This document shows positions 42,708-51,997 of a DNA stretch of 64,000 nucleotides, piece after piece. Each line of letters opens with the position of its first letter. Within the stretch, counting starts at the first letter, position 1. Source of the DNA: Virgifigura sp964551315 (GTDB lineage Bacteria > Pseudomonadota > Alphaproteobacteria > Dongiales > Dongiaceae); assembly GCA_964551315.1 (NCBI GenBank), contig CAZKCM010000010.1, positions 1 through 64,000 of the forward strand, read 5' to 3'. The translations under genes and the position numbers were made by a program. Under the pieces are notes generated by a model. That model was not told where the DNA came from and searched no databases. It saw nothing but the letters and a program-made list of their open reading frames with translations.

Positions 42708-44513
42708 TCACCCGCTGCGGTCGCACCCCGTCGCGGCGTTCTGCCCTTCGGCGTTCTGCCCCTCGGGTTGAACGTTCACCCGTTCATCCCGGCGCGCCGC
42801 AGCGGGATCATGACGAAGATCCAGGACGACGAAGCTCTCGTTGCTGTAGGCGACCGGGTATGACTCGAGCGTCGACGGAAGCGGCGTCCTGAAGACGGCA
42901 TAGTCCAAGCGGTGTTGCTCGGCGAGGCGTTCCAGCCGTTCCGGAGTCATGCAGGCATAGCCGCGCACCGCCTCGTCCAAGGAGCCGACATTCCGTCGGC
43001 CCGAAATGTCCTCCATCAGTCGATACCAGGCAATCAGTTCCGAGGCCAGCATCGGCGTCGACTGCCAGTCCGCTACGATGGCCCGTTGCCCCCTCAGCCG
43101 GAAACCTCCCAGATCGGGTGAGGTGAGAAACCGTGCCGAGGGCGGCGTGGTCCGCACCCAGTCATAAAGACGTTGTTGGCCGTCCCGGCTGCTGGTCGGC
43201 AGGATCGTGGACGTCGACACCGTCATGTAGAACTGGTGACCGAGTGCGGGAAGCACGGACAGCGAGGAGAGGACGACGGCGGCCCAGAGTCGCGCCTTCG
43301 CGCGCCCCGCGATGGCACCGCCCCACGACTCCGGAAGCCGCGGCAGAAGAAGGATAAGGCCGGCGGCCAAGGCCATGACCAGGATCGCCTGGCGAGACCG
43401 TTCGTCATAGCCGAGCCCATACCAGCTCAACCAGACGACGAGGCTGGCCACAAGAACGACGACAAGAAGCTTGAGATTCCCCCGTTCCTCGGATGCCGAG
43501 TGGTCGGGCACCGTCGTCATCATGGCGTGGATCACGGCGATCTGGCTGATGATCATCCCGAAGGGCGCCATGCGCCAGAAGAAGAGCTGGGATACCTGCG
43601 GAACGAAGACGATGGTGGTCAGGGCCGTGGCCACGGCCACGGGAGCCGTAAATCCCACGATCAGCGCCCGGACCCTTCTCTGTGCGTCGCGATGAGAAAT
43701 CCACGCCGTGGCAAACAGACCGGCTGCGATCCAGAACGCATACGGCACGAAATCCTCGATGTAACTCAGCGGGATGTAATGCGCCGGGGCGCGGATGGAC
43801 TGCATGATCTCGCGTGCCACGCCGGCGTCGGGCCCGACGCCGGCAGCGAGCAGTGTCGGCAGTTCGGGGATCAGAACCACGGCGCTCGGGACAAGCTGCA
43901 TCAGGCAGCGGCGAATGAAGTCCGGCCGTCCGAGCATCAGGTGGGCCAGACCGAAAGCCGGAAATCCCAGCACCAGGAAATTGATGTGGAAGTAGCCGCC
44001 GGCCGCCAGCGCCAGGCCCGATCCGAGAAACCGGTTCGAGACGAACGCGACGATCGCGACGAGCCAGAAGGAGGCGGCAACGACGGAAGGCTGCAGACCG
44101 CTGGCAAAGATGTAGCTGTCGGCGACGGTGCGTGTCCTGTCGGCGCATACCAAGGCGACCAGCAGAAGGCTTGCCGCAGCGAGGTGCGGCGTTTCGAGGC
44201 TCCTCAGAAGCGAGAACAGAAGAAAGAAGCCGAGGAGTATAAGGCCCAGATTCAGCAGCGCCGACATCCAGGGCAACGGCCCCAGAGCGTTGAGCAGAAC
44301 GGCCAGATGCACGAAGTTCTCGTGATAGTGATAGGTCTCGTGCGTCAGCCAGTCCGAAGGGATGAAGGACGGATCGATCGCCTTCATCGGCGCCAGCATG
44401 TACTGCGCCTGATTGGCGACGTTCGACCAGGAGAAGCCGAACGTAATGGCCACCAGAGCGCAGCACCCCCAGACCCAGAGCCAGGGGTGAAACAGCAGAC
44501 GCGTCCAGCTCAT
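42708..44513 (-). CDS. Large polytopic membrane protein, GT-C glycosyltransferase-like
   Basis: 601 residues with about ten to twelve hydrophobic segments and a soluble C-terminal part after residue 430. ATG 44513 overlaps the gtrA-type gene (stop at 44510). An acidic DW motif (FIPSDWLTHETYHYHENF, residues about 48-65) sits in the first periplasmic loop, as in GT-C enzymes where a DxD-like or similar acidic site binds the sugar-lipid donor. Third member of a GtrB-GtrA-membrane protein set, so it may transfer the bactoprenol-linked sugar to a glycan. No named family is recognised, and the Gln/Asn/Gly-rich C-terminal 20 residues look unstructured. Confidence 0.65.
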   Translation of the reverse strand: MSWTRLLFHPWLWVWGCCALVAITFGFSWSNVANQAQYMLAPMKAIDPSFIPSDWLTHETYHYHENFVHLAVLLNALGPLPWMSALLNLGLILLGFFLLFSLLRSLETPHLAAASLLLVALVCADRTRTVADSYIFASGLQPSVVAASFWLVAIVAFVSNRFLGSGLALAAGGYFHINFLVLGFPAFGLAHLMLGRPDFIRRCLMQLVPSAVVLIPELPTLLAAGVGPDAGVAREIMQSIRAPAHYIPLSYIEDFVPYAFWIAAGLFATAWISHRDAQRRVRALIVGFTAPVAVATALTTIVFVPQVSQLFFWRMAPFGMIISQIAVIHAMMTTVPDHSASEERGNLKLLVVVLVASLVVWLSWYGLGYDERSRQAILVMALAAGLILLLPRLPESWGGAIAGRAKARLWAAVVLSSLSVLPALGHQFYMTVSTSTILPTSSRDGQQRLYDWVRTTPPSARFLTSPDLGGFRLRGQRAIVADWQSTPMLASELIAWYRLMEDISGRRNVGSLDEAVRGYACMTPERLERLAEQHRLDYAVFRTPLPSTLESYPVAYSNESFVVLDLRHDPAAARRDERVNVQPEGQNAEGQNAATGCDRSG

Positions 44514-44938
44514 GTTCTCTGTCCAAAGACGACGCTGCGGAGCAGGCCGTAATTCGTCACCGTGACGATGCCCATCGCCACAACCCAACCCAGGACCGGT
44601 CCAAGCGCCAGCTCGTCGACAAAGACGGAAACCAGGACGACGCTCAAACCGAGAAGGACAAGCTGCACGACCGCGAACCGCACCGCATCGGCGAGGGCGC
44701 GATTGGTCGAGCTGAACACCCACCGCCTGTTCCAGAAGAAGCTCCAGGCCATCCCGGCAAGATACGCGACCGTCTGGGACGCTTCGGTGCGCCAGCCCTC
44801 CTCAGGGAAAACCGCGAACAAGCCCAGAAACGTGGCATAGGAAACGGCCGTGTTGCTCAGCCCGATGAGAACGAAACGGCCGAACCGGCCGTATCTGGCG
44901 AGCCGCGGACCGCCGGCGCGTTTGACGGCTGCCCTCAC
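44510..44938 (-). CDS. GtrA-like flippase
   Basis: Small membrane protein of 142 residues with four hydrophobic segments, of the GtrA family that moves bactoprenol-linked glucose across the membrane. The GTG at 44938 overlaps the TGA of the glycosyltransferase in GTGA. Recognisable parts are FGRFVLIGLSNTAVSYATFLGLF, YLAGMAWSFFWNRRWVFSS and GWVVAMGIVTVTNYGLLRSVVF. It is sandwiched between the GT2 and the GT-C-like gene, overlapping both by four bases. Confidence 0.88.
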   Translation of the reverse strand: MRAAVKRAGGPRLARYGRFGRFVLIGLSNTAVSYATFLGLFAVFPEEGWRTEASQTVAYLAGMAWSFFWNRRWVFSSTNRALADAVRFAVVQLVLLGLSVVLVSVFVDELALGPVLGWVVAMGIVTVTNYGLLRSVVFGQRT

Positions 44939-45933
44939 CCGTCGGTCTTCTCGCCTATGATGAAGGCCGGCCTGTTCTGCAGGATCACGCATAGCCGCGC
45001 TATGTAGCTGCCGACGATGCCGAGGATCACGAACAGGATCCCGAACAACAGGGAAATGACGCCAAGCGTCGATGCCCAGCCGGGGACCGTGTTACCGGAA
45101 AAATACTGCACGATGATGTAAATCAGCTCGAGGAGCGCGAAGGCGCTCGTCACGAGCCCGAGGGCGATGCCGATCTTCAGCGGCCTGAAGGAGAAGGAAA
45201 CGATCGCGCCGCGCCCGAACCTGAGCATTCGCCCAAGCGAATACTTGCTCGCGCCGGAGTGCCGGTGATCGGCCTCGAAATCGACGACCCTGGTCGGAAA
45301 GCCCATCCACCCGACCGCGCCGCGCAGGAACAAGTCGGCCATCCGCAACCGGATCAACTCGTCGCGAACCTGCGCATCAATAAGGCGAAAGTCCGAGCGG
45401 CCCTCCTCCAGCTCGTATTCGGCCAGATAGGAGAAAATCCTGTAGTACAGGCTCGACGAGAGCTTCTTGAACAGGCTGGCGCTCTTGCCGTAGCGGCGCC
45501 GCGTCTCGACAACCTTCCAGCCCTGCCGGTAGGCCCGCAACAGGTCCGGTATCAGCTCCGGCGGATGCTGGAGATCGCCGTCCATGCTTACGATGGCCTT
45601 GCCACGCGCCTCCGTGAGTCCGGCCAGAAGCGCCGCCTGATGCCCGAAGTTTCGGCACAGACGCAAGCCGCGGATGCGATCGTCGCCGGCCGCGGCCTCG
45701 CGGATCGCATCCCATGTCCCGTCGCGGCTGCCATCGTCAACGAGGACGATCTCGTAGGGTCCTGCCTTCTCGTTGGACAGCGTTTTGGTCAGCCGCCGAA
45801 CCAGAAGGCCGACGTTTCCTTCCTCGTTGAACAGCGGCACAACGATGCTGAGCTCGCGGGCCGAGGCAGACAGCGCTGCCGACCCCAGGTTCGGCGCTGT
45901 CGATTCGGCAGGGTTGGTGATGTTTGTGCGCAT
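44935..45933 (-). CDS. GtrB-like glycosyltransferase family 2
   Basis: Membrane-anchored GT2 of 332 residues, the DPM1/GtrB type, which loads a sugar on undecaprenyl phosphate. The GT-A fold has LSIVVPLFNEEGNV (near residue 28), EIVLVDDGSRDGTW, the DxD motif in SMDGDLQHPPELIP, and YKSGASKY-like RHSGASKYSLGRM. Two C-terminal hydrophobic segments (residues about 240-265 and 285-310) anchor it. It opens the three-gene operon with GtrA-like and GT-C-like genes, which together modify cell-surface glycans. The promoter must lie in the 540 bases upstream. Confidence 0.9.
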   Translation of the reverse strand: MRTNITNPAESTAPNLGSAALSASARELSIVVPLFNEEGNVGLLVRRLTKTLSNEKAGPYEIVLVDDGSRDGTWDAIREAAAGDDRIRGLRLCRNFGHQAALLAGLTEARGKAIVSMDGDLQHPPELIPDLLRAYRQGWKVVETRRRYGKSASLFKKLSSSLYYRIFSYLAEYELEEGRSDFRLIDAQVRDELIRLRMADLFLRGAVGWMGFPTRVVDFEADHRHSGASKYSLGRMLRFGRGAIVSFSFRPLKIGIALGLVTSAFALLELIYIIVQYFSGNTVPGWASTLGVISLLFGILFVILGIVGSYIARLCVILQNRPAFIIGEKTDG

Positions 45934-46470
45934 TCTAGGCAGCGCGGCAGGCTATGCGACCCTTGCTCCGTAGTTGCCAAAGCATGCCGGTTCCGCGCCG
46001 AGGGAAAAGATACACCAAAAAGGGCCAGCTCGGCTCCTCTTCCCCACGCAAACGCCCGCCGCCGAAAGCGGCTGACAGATCGGGACGTGCTGTTCGGTTC
46101 CGCCGCAGAGTCGCCGGTAAGGACATCGAAAGCGCCCTCAATCTCCAACGGGAGCGACCGTCAACCACCACGCTTTGGGCGGGGCAATATTGAAGTTAAG
46201 ACAAGATCGATCAGAGATGTTCCCTGTCGGCCCTAGAGCTGCCCAGCACCTCTCCTTGACCCGATACTTGTGCCGCACCCGCTATGGAAATCCATGACAC
46301 GGGTGCCAACCGGCGACCGCGGACCAAAGCCCTCGACGATGGACGCTCCTGCCGCGGGCTCCGGGACAGACCGCCGGCCGTCCTTTGCCCTCGGCCAGGC
46401 GTCCGATCGGCACAAAATCGCCTGATTGCCGTTATTCCCTGGACGGTCACGATCAGCGGGGCAGTGCGGC
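45934..46470. other. Intergenic stretch, no recognised gene
   Basis: About 540 bases between the divergent GT2 and nucleotidase genes. Short frames exist but none is protein-like with a ribosome site. Promoters for both neighbours are expected here; I could not place them. Confidence 0.5.
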
Positions 46471-46959
46471 ATGGGGAGCGAGTCCGGATCGCCGGCCAGG
46501 GCGGCCACAACGCTGTTCCTGGACCTGGACGGCGTGCTCGCCGACTTCGACCGTGGGGTGAAGGCCGTGACCGGCAAGCGGCCGGACCAGCTGCCCCGCA
46601 AGGCGATGTGGCGCGCCCTCGAGCAGGCGCCGGATTTCTACGGCACCCTCGAGATGATGCACGATGCCCAAGTCCTCTGGGACTTCTGCAGGCCCCACAA
46701 GCCGATCATCCTCACCGGCCTGCCGCTGGGCGACTGGGCCCCCGAGCAGAAGCGGCGCTGGGTCGCCAACATGCTCGGCCGTGACGTCCGCGTGATCACC
46801 TGCCTGAGCCGTGACAAGCACCGGTATTCCGGCCCCGGCCGTGTCCTCGTCGACGACCGGGAGAGCCTCCGCGCCGCCTGGGAGCGCGCGGGCGGCATCT
46901 TCATCCTGCATCTGAGCGCGGAGCAGTCGATCGCCGCCCTGAAGAAGCTGGGATTCTGA
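46471..46959 (+). CDS. NT5C-like 5'-deoxynucleotidase (HAD)
   Basis: HAD phosphatase of 162 residues resembling cytosolic 5'(3')-deoxyribonucleotidase (NT5C). The catalytic motif LFLDLDGVLADFDRG (near residue 14) carries both Asp. Motif II is the Thr of PIILTGLPLGDW, motif III the Lys of SRDKHRYSGPGR, and motif IV VLVDDRESLRAAW. ATG 46471 is chosen because it directly precedes this core. The full set of motifs is present. It may trim dNMPs. It faces phzF and stands alone. Confidence 0.82.
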   Translation: MGSESGSPARAATTLFLDLDGVLADFDRGVKAVTGKRPDQLPRKAMWRALEQAPDFYGTLEMMHDAQVLWDFCRPHKPIILTGLPLGDWAPEQKRRWVANMLGRDVRVITCLSRDKHRYSGPGRVLVDDRESLRAAWERAGGIFILHLSAEQSIAALKKLGF

Positions 46960-46981
46960 TCCCGTCGCACCGGAACGCAGG

Positions 46982-47920
46982 TCATCCCGCCTGCTCTCGC
47001 AGGACGAACTCGCCGCGGCTCATGATCACCGCCTTGCCGCCGATGCGGACACGCGCGAGCCGCCCGCCGGAGATGTCGGCCTCGAGCGCGATCTCGCTCG
47101 GCCGCCCCATCTTCTCGCCCTGGCGGATCGTCCATCGGACTTCGCCGTCGGCGAGGCGCTGACGGTCGGCGAGAAAGCCGGCCAGCGCCGCAGCGGCCGC
47201 ACCGGTCGCCGGATCTTCCGCGATGCCCATGGCGGGGGCGAACATCCGGGCACGGATCTCGCGCCCGGTCGCCCAATCCTCCATCGTCACCGCGTAGAGA
47301 TGCGGCGCCCAGGCATCGGCCAGAACGTCTCGCCAGGCCGCAAGATCCAACCGGATCGCCGACAGCGCCGCGGGATCGCGGACCGGCACGATCGCGAACG
47401 GCACCCCGGCCTCGTACCCGCCCGGCGGGGCGCCCGCCTCGGCGACCGCCGAAACCGGCAGGCCGAGAACGCGGGCCAGCGTCGAAGGTTCGGGCAACGC
47501 CGGACCGGCCGCGGACAGCCGCGGACTGGTCAGCACCGCCGCGGTGGCCCGCCCCGCCCCTCGGTCGTCCGCTCCTCGGTCGATCGTCACCTCCACCGGG
47601 CCGACCTCTTCCTCCAGCACCATCCGCTCGGCGGCGCCGCCGAGCGCGCCGGTTTCGGCGAGCACGACCGCCGTCCCGACGGTCGGGTGGCCGGCAAAGG
47701 GCAGCTCGGTCGCCGGCGTAAAGATGCGCAGCCGCCGCGTATGGCGGGCGTCCTGCGGCGGCAGGACGAACACGGTCTCGCTGAGGTTCATCTCGCGGGC
47801 GATGGCCTGCATGAGGGCGTCGTCGAGCCCGCGCGCATCGAGAAACACCGCCAGCGGGTTGCCGCCGAAGGGACGGTCCGTGAACACGTCGGCGGTTACG
47901 AACGGCAGCGCTCTCGACAT
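46982..47920 (-). CDS. PhzF family isomerase/epimerase-like protein
   Basis: PhzF/DapF-like fold of 312 residues, usually catalysing isomerisation without cofactor. ATG 47920 follows AGAGGTG. Family blocks are VTADVFTDRPFGGNPLAVFLD, the catalytic Glu in REMNLSETVFVLPP (near residue 46), FTPATELPFAGHPTVGTA and the late AEDPATGAAAAALAGFL. The substrate is unknown. It lies after a class I methyltransferase gene on the same strand, separated by 149 bases containing a 13-bp perfect inverted repeat. Confidence 0.88.
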   Translation of the reverse strand: MSRALPFVTADVFTDRPFGGNPLAVFLDARGLDDALMQAIAREMNLSETVFVLPPQDARHTRRLRIFTPATELPFAGHPTVGTAVVLAETGALGGAAERMVLEEEVGPVEVTIDRGADDRGAGRATAAVLTSPRLSAAGPALPEPSTLARVLGLPVSAVAEAGAPPGGYEAGVPFAIVPVRDPAALSAIRLDLAAWRDVLADAWAPHLYAVTMEDWATGREIRARMFAPAMGIAEDPATGAAAAALAGFLADRQRLADGEVRWTIRQGEKMGRPSEIALEADISGGRLARVRIGGKAVIMSRGEFVLREQAG

Positions 47921-47952
47921 GAGTCACCTCTCGTATTGCGTCGATGAGAGTA

Positions 47953-47992
47953 GGGTCCGTGAAGGGGCATCTTCGCACGCCTTCACGGACCC
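47953..47992. repeat. Long perfect inverted repeat between methyltransferase and phzF
   Basis: GGGTCCGTGAAGG and CCTTCACGGACCC form a perfect 13-bp pair with a 14-base loop. No T run follows on either strand, so it is not a typical terminator. It is 33 bases upstream of the phzF start and could be an operator, an attenuator or an RNA stem. Confidence 0.75.
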
Positions 47993-48069
47993 GACCACCG
48001 TGGCGCGCGATCGGCCCGCCCGAGCGGGGCATGGACGCCGCACGGGCAACCGGGCATCGATCCCCCTCC

Positions 48070-49167
48070 CTACCAGACCCGTGCGATGAAGTAGACGTTG
48101 AGCGGATCGTGCTCCAGTCGGCGCCGCTCGATCGACCGGAAGCCGGCTTCGCGCAGCATTGTCTCGGCCAGTTCCTCGCCCCACATGGCCCCCAGGCCGG
48201 CGCCGCCCTGCCCCAGCGACACCGGCATGCAATGCATGCAGGAAACCGTGTAGAGCAGCGTGCCGAAGGGGTGGTCGAGGTTGTTCTCCAGCCGGCTCGA
48301 CCCGGCGATGTCCTGCATCAGGTAAACGCCTCCGGACCGCAGCGCCCCGGCGATGCCCCGAAGCAGCCCCTCCGGGTCCTTCTGGTCGTGCACCGCATCG
48401 AAGGTCAGGATCAGGTCATAGGCCGCCCGCTCGTTGAAGTCGGTCAGGTCCCGCGCCTCGAACCGCAGATTGCCGAGATTCTTCGCCGCCGCGACCGCGG
48501 AGGCCCGCTCGATCGCCTCGGCGGACAGGTCGTAGCCGACGAACCGCGACCGCGGGAAGCGCTCCGCCAGGCTGTGCAGCGCGCGGCCGAACCCGCAGCC
48601 GGCGTCGAGAACGTCGATCCCCGCCTCCAGCCGCTTCTCAAGTCCCGGAACGAGCGGAAGAATCACGTCGAACAGCGCGGCGACGACGGTCTGCCCGCTA
48701 TCCTCCGCCATGACCTCGTGGAAGCGGTGATAGTCCTCGTAGGATGTGCCGCCGCCTTCGCGGAAGCGGGCCAGGATCATGTCCTCCGCGCGGCCGAGAA
48801 AGGGCACGAACTGCGTCGTCACGGCCAGGTTGTTCGGGCTCGCCGCGCGCGTGAGCCAAGCGGCATGTTCCGGCGGCAGCCGATAGGTGCGATTGGCGGG
48901 CTCATACTCGACCACGCGGCCGGTCACCATCGCGGCGAGCCATTCGCGCACATAGCGCTCGATCAGGTCGGCCGCCTTGGCAATGTCGTCGCTCGTGGCG
49001 GGCGGCAGCTTCGCCATGACGTCGAACAGGCCCGTCCGGTGACCGATCGACACCATGATCATGAGGGCCCCGTCATTCATCGCCTGGGCCATCCGCTCGG
49101 CAAACCGTTCCGCACGGTCCGCGTCGAAGGCGGCCGGTGCGGTCTGCAATTGCACGGTCATTGTCAT
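48070..49167 (-). CDS. Class I SAM-dependent methyltransferase with winged-helix head
   Basis: 365 residues from ATG 49167, preceded by GAAGGGAC. Residues about 60-110 (SDDIAKAADLIERYVREWLAAMVTGR) form the winged helix typical of plant/bacterial O-methyltransferases and of MerR-like dimerising methyltransferases. The SAM fold has VLDAGCGFGRALHSLAE (near residue 180), FVGYDLSAEAIERA and ILTFDAVHDQKDPEGLL. Small-molecule O- or N-methylation is likely. It is divergent from a GlxA-type regulator 188 bases away and upstream of phzF in the same direction. Confidence 0.87.
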   Translation of the reverse strand: MTMTVQLQTAPAAFDADRAERFAERMAQAMNDGALMIMVSIGHRTGLFDVMAKLPPATSDDIAKAADLIERYVREWLAAMVTGRVVEYEPANRTYRLPPEHAAWLTRAASPNNLAVTTQFVPFLGRAEDMILARFREGGGTSYEDYHRFHEVMAEDSGQTVVAALFDVILPLVPGLEKRLEAGIDVLDAGCGFGRALHSLAERFPRSRFVGYDLSAEAIERASAVAAAKNLGNLRFEARDLTDFNERAAYDLILTFDAVHDQKDPEGLLRGIAGALRSGGVYLMQDIAGSSRLENNLDHPFGTLLYTVSCMHCMPVSLGQGGAGLGAMWGEELAETMLREAGFRSIERRRLEHDPLNVYFIARVW

Positions 49168-49354
49168 GTCCCTTCGTCTGACTGGTTGCCCATGCGCCCC
49201 GGCGGGTGTCTCGGCAGGCGGAGCACCCGGTTTGGAGCGGGTCAGGCATGGTTGATTCAAATGGACGAGCGGCGATCCGAACCCTCGGCATCGAAAGCCG
49301 GTCGGGCGTCCGCCGCGGCATGGACGGTAGACCCATCCGGCCCCGGCGGTTAGA

Positions 49355-50449
49355 GTGACTTCGGTCAAGAACATGCTTTTTGTGCCAGCCATGCCGAACG
49401 CCGCTGACGGCCGCCCCCTCCGGTTCGTCCTCGTTGCCGTGCCCGAGGCCGCGGCATCCGCCCTGTTCGGCATGGTCGACGTGCTGGCTTCGGTCGGCCG
49501 CGACTGGGAGATGCTGACCGGCACCAAACCGGCGGACGACCGGCCACGGATCGTCACGCGCCTCGCCTCTCCCGACGGGAAAGGCTTCCGCGGGCCGAAC
49601 GGCGCGTGGATCCAGCCGGACGGGTCGTACGACGACGTCGGTCGGCCGGACGTGATCTGCATTCCGGACCTGTACCTGGATCCGATGAATCCGCCGAAAG
49701 GGCGCTACGCCGACACGGTCGCCTGGATCCGCCGCTGCTTCGACGACGGGGCGCTCGTCTGCTCGGTCTGCTCCGGGGCCTTGCTGCTGGCCGAGACGGG
49801 ACTGCTGGACGGCGCCGAAGCGGCGACCCATTGGGGATTCTGCGAGACCCTGCGCCGGCATTACCCGACGATCACGGTCCGGCCGGAGCGCGTGCTGGTG
49901 CCGTCCGGGCCCGAACACCGCGTGATCACGGCCGGCGGCGCATCGTCCTGGAACGATCTGCTGCTCTACCTCATCGGGCGGTATTTCGGGCCCGAGGAGG
50001 CGCGCCGGATCGCCAAGGTCCATCTGTTGCAGTGGCATGCGGAAGGGCAGTTGCCGTTTGCAAGCCTCACCCGGGCGGCGCAGCACGACGACAAGGTGAT
50101 CGGCACCTGCCAGGAATGGCTCGCGGACAACTACCGCGCGGCGAATCCGGTGGCCGCGATGGTCGCGCGGAGCCGCCTGCCCGAGCGCACCTTCAAGCGG
50201 CGATTCAAGAAGGTGACCGGCCTTTCACCGATCGAATACGTGCAGAGCCTGCGCCTGGAAGAGGCCAAGCAGATGCTTGAGACCACCGATCTGCCGGTCG
50301 AAGAGATCGCGGCCGCGGTCGGCTATGACGACACGTTCTTCCGCCGGCTCTTCCGGCGGCGGGTCGGCGTCACGCCCGGCGCCTATCGGCGGCGATTCCA
50401 GGCCATCGCTCGGCTCGAGCCCTCCGGCCTGGCGACCGCCGCGCACTGA
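49355..50449 (+). CDS. GlxA-type transcriptional regulator (DJ-1/PfpI plus AraC HTH)
   Basis: Up to 364 residues. The N-terminal DJ-1/PfpI-like domain carries a Cys in LVCSVCSGALLLAETGLL (near residue 143), in the usual nucleophile-elbow position. The C-terminal AraC helix-turn-helix region covers about residues 250-350 (RSRLPERTFKRRFKKVTGLSPIEYVQSLRLEEAK and a second helix pair). The annotated GTG lacks a good ribosome site; ATGs at 49373 and 49391 are alternatives. Divergent orientation suggests it controls the methyltransferase-phzF genes, perhaps in response to a quaternary amine. Confidence 0.85.
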   Translation: MTSVKNMLFVPAMPNAADGRPLRFVLVAVPEAAASALFGMVDVLASVGRDWEMLTGTKPADDRPRIVTRLASPDGKGFRGPNGAWIQPDGSYDDVGRPDVICIPDLYLDPMNPPKGRYADTVAWIRRCFDDGALVCSVCSGALLLAETGLLDGAEAATHWGFCETLRRHYPTITVRPERVLVPSGPEHRVITAGGASSWNDLLLYLIGRYFGPEEARRIAKVHLLQWHAEGQLPFASLTRAAQHDDKVIGTCQEWLADNYRAANPVAAMVARSRLPERTFKRRFKKVTGLSPIEYVQSLRLEEAKQMLETTDLPVEEIAAAVGYDDTFFRRLFRRRVGVTPGAYRRRFQAIARLEPSGLATAAH

Positions 50450-50478
50450 CGCCCTCGGGCTTGGCTACGGCCATTGCC

Positions 50479-51243
50479 TCAGGTCCGGATCGGCGGCACG
50501 ACCGTGGCGCCGTCCTGGTCGACGACGGCCCCGAGCCCAACCCCGTGAACGGTGATGCCGCTGGGCAGGCGGGCGGTGTAGTGGGCGTGGTGATGGCCGT
50601 GGAATACGGTGCGGACCCCCATCGCCTCCGCAAGCCGGTCGATCGCCGCCCAGCCGAGCGGCCGGCCAAAGCGCCGCATGGTCGTCGGTGCCTCGTGGCA
50701 CACCAGGACATCGGCCCGTTGCCCGAGAAGCCGCGCATAGTCCTCGTACCAGATCGTCACCCGGTGCCGACGCGGCAGCCCGCCCCGCCAGCGCTCGCGC
50801 GGCGCCAGAGACTCCAGGAAGTCGGCCCGGCACCGCCAGACGGGCTCCCGCGCCGGATGCCAGATCTTGTAGCGGAAGACGCCACCCAGCCCGGCGATCC
50901 GCAGCTGCCGGCGCGTCTGCCCGCCATCCGACTGCCCGTCCCCCGGCCCCTCGGGCGAATCGACCTCGACGACGCGGGCGTTCAGGTTGCGGTCGGCGAG
51001 CGCGGAGTTGAACGCGTGGTCGTACCACGCGTCCCGGTCGCCCTCATGATTGCCGGCGATCCAGTAGATCTGGGCCCCGGCAGCCAGCACCGGCCGCACC
51101 GCCTCCTCGAGCGGCCGGTCGAGGTCGTAGTCGCCGAGCAGCACGACCGTTTCCGGCCGGCACCGCGCCGCGGCCTCGTGAACGGGGTCCCAATGCCCGT
51201 GCGGGTCGCCACAATAAAGGATGCGGGACGGCACGACGCTCAC
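50479..51243 (-). CDS. Metallophosphoesterase
   Basis: Calcineurin-like phosphoesterase of 254 residues from a GTG at 51243. Metal motifs in order are YCGDPHGHWDP, VLLGDYDLDRP, WIAGNHEGDRD, VLVCHEAPT and FHGHHHAHYTA. Substrate is unknown; the pattern fits Ser/Thr phosphatases or nucleotide hydrolases. It is followed on the same strand by nothing close and preceded by the SRAP gene 40 bases upstream, so the two may form an operon. Confidence 0.85.
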   Translation of the reverse strand: MSVVPSRILYCGDPHGHWDPVHEAAARCRPETVVLLGDYDLDRPLEEAVRPVLAAGAQIYWIAGNHEGDRDAWYDHAFNSALADRNLNARVVEVDSPEGPGDGQSDGGQTRRQLRIAGLGGVFRYKIWHPAREPVWRCRADFLESLAPRERWRGGLPRRHRVTIWYEDYARLLGQRADVLVCHEAPTTMRRFGRPLGWAAIDRLAEAMGVRTVFHGHHHAHYTARLPSGITVHGVGLGAVVDQDGATVVPPIRT

Positions 51244-51283
51244 GCCGGACGATCGCCGGGCGCGGCGCGTATTGCGCTCGGGC

Positions 51284-51997
51284 TCACCCCGGCCCCGCCG
51301 CGAAGAGGTCGCCCGCCACGGGATCGCTCAGGGGTTCGATCAGCGCCGGGTCGTCGTGGCGGGGATTGCCGACCCTGGGATCGACCGGATAGGCCGTCAT
51401 CATCTCCGCCGGGTAGGGCCGCAGCAGATCCTTCAGATAGGGCACCGCCTCCGGCCCGGCCTCCAGCCAGGCCGCGTAGTCGGCGGGATCAAGGATGACG
51501 GGCATCCGGTCGTGGATCGGCCGTAGCAGCGCGTTGGCCTCGGTGACGATGATCGTGAAGGACTCGATCGTCTCGCCATCGCCGCCGCGCCAGCGGTCCC
51601 ACAGCCCGGCGAAGGCGAAAGGTGCGCCATCCTTCATCACGATGCGGTAGGGCTGCTTGCGCCGGCCCGCCGGCCGCCATTCGTAGAAGCCGTCCGCCGG
51701 CACGAGGCAGCGGCGCGAGCGCATCGGCCGACGGAAGGCCGGCTTCTCCGCCACCGTTTCGGCGCGGGCGTTGATCGTGCTGTAGCCGCTCTTCGGCTCC
51801 TTCGACCAGGACGGCACCAGGCCCCAGCGGAGCAAGGCAAGTTCCCGGCCGTCGCCGTCCTCCCGCCGGCGCACCACGGGCGCGTCCTGCGTCGGCGCGA
51901 TGTTGTATCGCGGCGCCAGGTTGGGCGACGGCCCTTCAAAGGCAAACAGATCGCGCAGCGCCTCGGGCGGCGTCGTCAGGGTATAGCGTCCGCACAT
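51284..51997 (-). CDS. SRAP/HMCES (YedK) DNA repair protein
   Basis: SOS response-associated protein of 237 residues that cross-links to abasic sites in single-stranded DNA via Cys2. ATG 51997 gives MCGRYTLTTPPEALRDLF with the catalytic Cys at position 2, and follows GGGAGGGACC. Other conserved parts are APRYNIAPTQDAPVV, LLRWGLVPSW, INARAETV, RCLVPADGFYEW (active Glu) and the late IHDRMPVIL (His). Length matches the family. It shares a strand with the phosphoesterase gene 40 bases downstream. It adds to the DNA repair content of the window. Confidence 0.92.
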   Translation of the reverse strand: MCGRYTLTTPPEALRDLFAFEGPSPNLAPRYNIAPTQDAPVVRRREDGDGRELALLRWGLVPSWSKEPKSGYSTINARAETVAEKPAFRRPMRSRRCLVPADGFYEWRPAGRRKQPYRIVMKDGAPFAFAGLWDRWRGGDGETIESFTIIVTEANALLRPIHDRMPVILDPADYAAWLEAGPEAVPYLKDLLRPYPAEMMTAYPVDPRVGNPRHDDPALIEPLSDPVAGDLFAAGPG

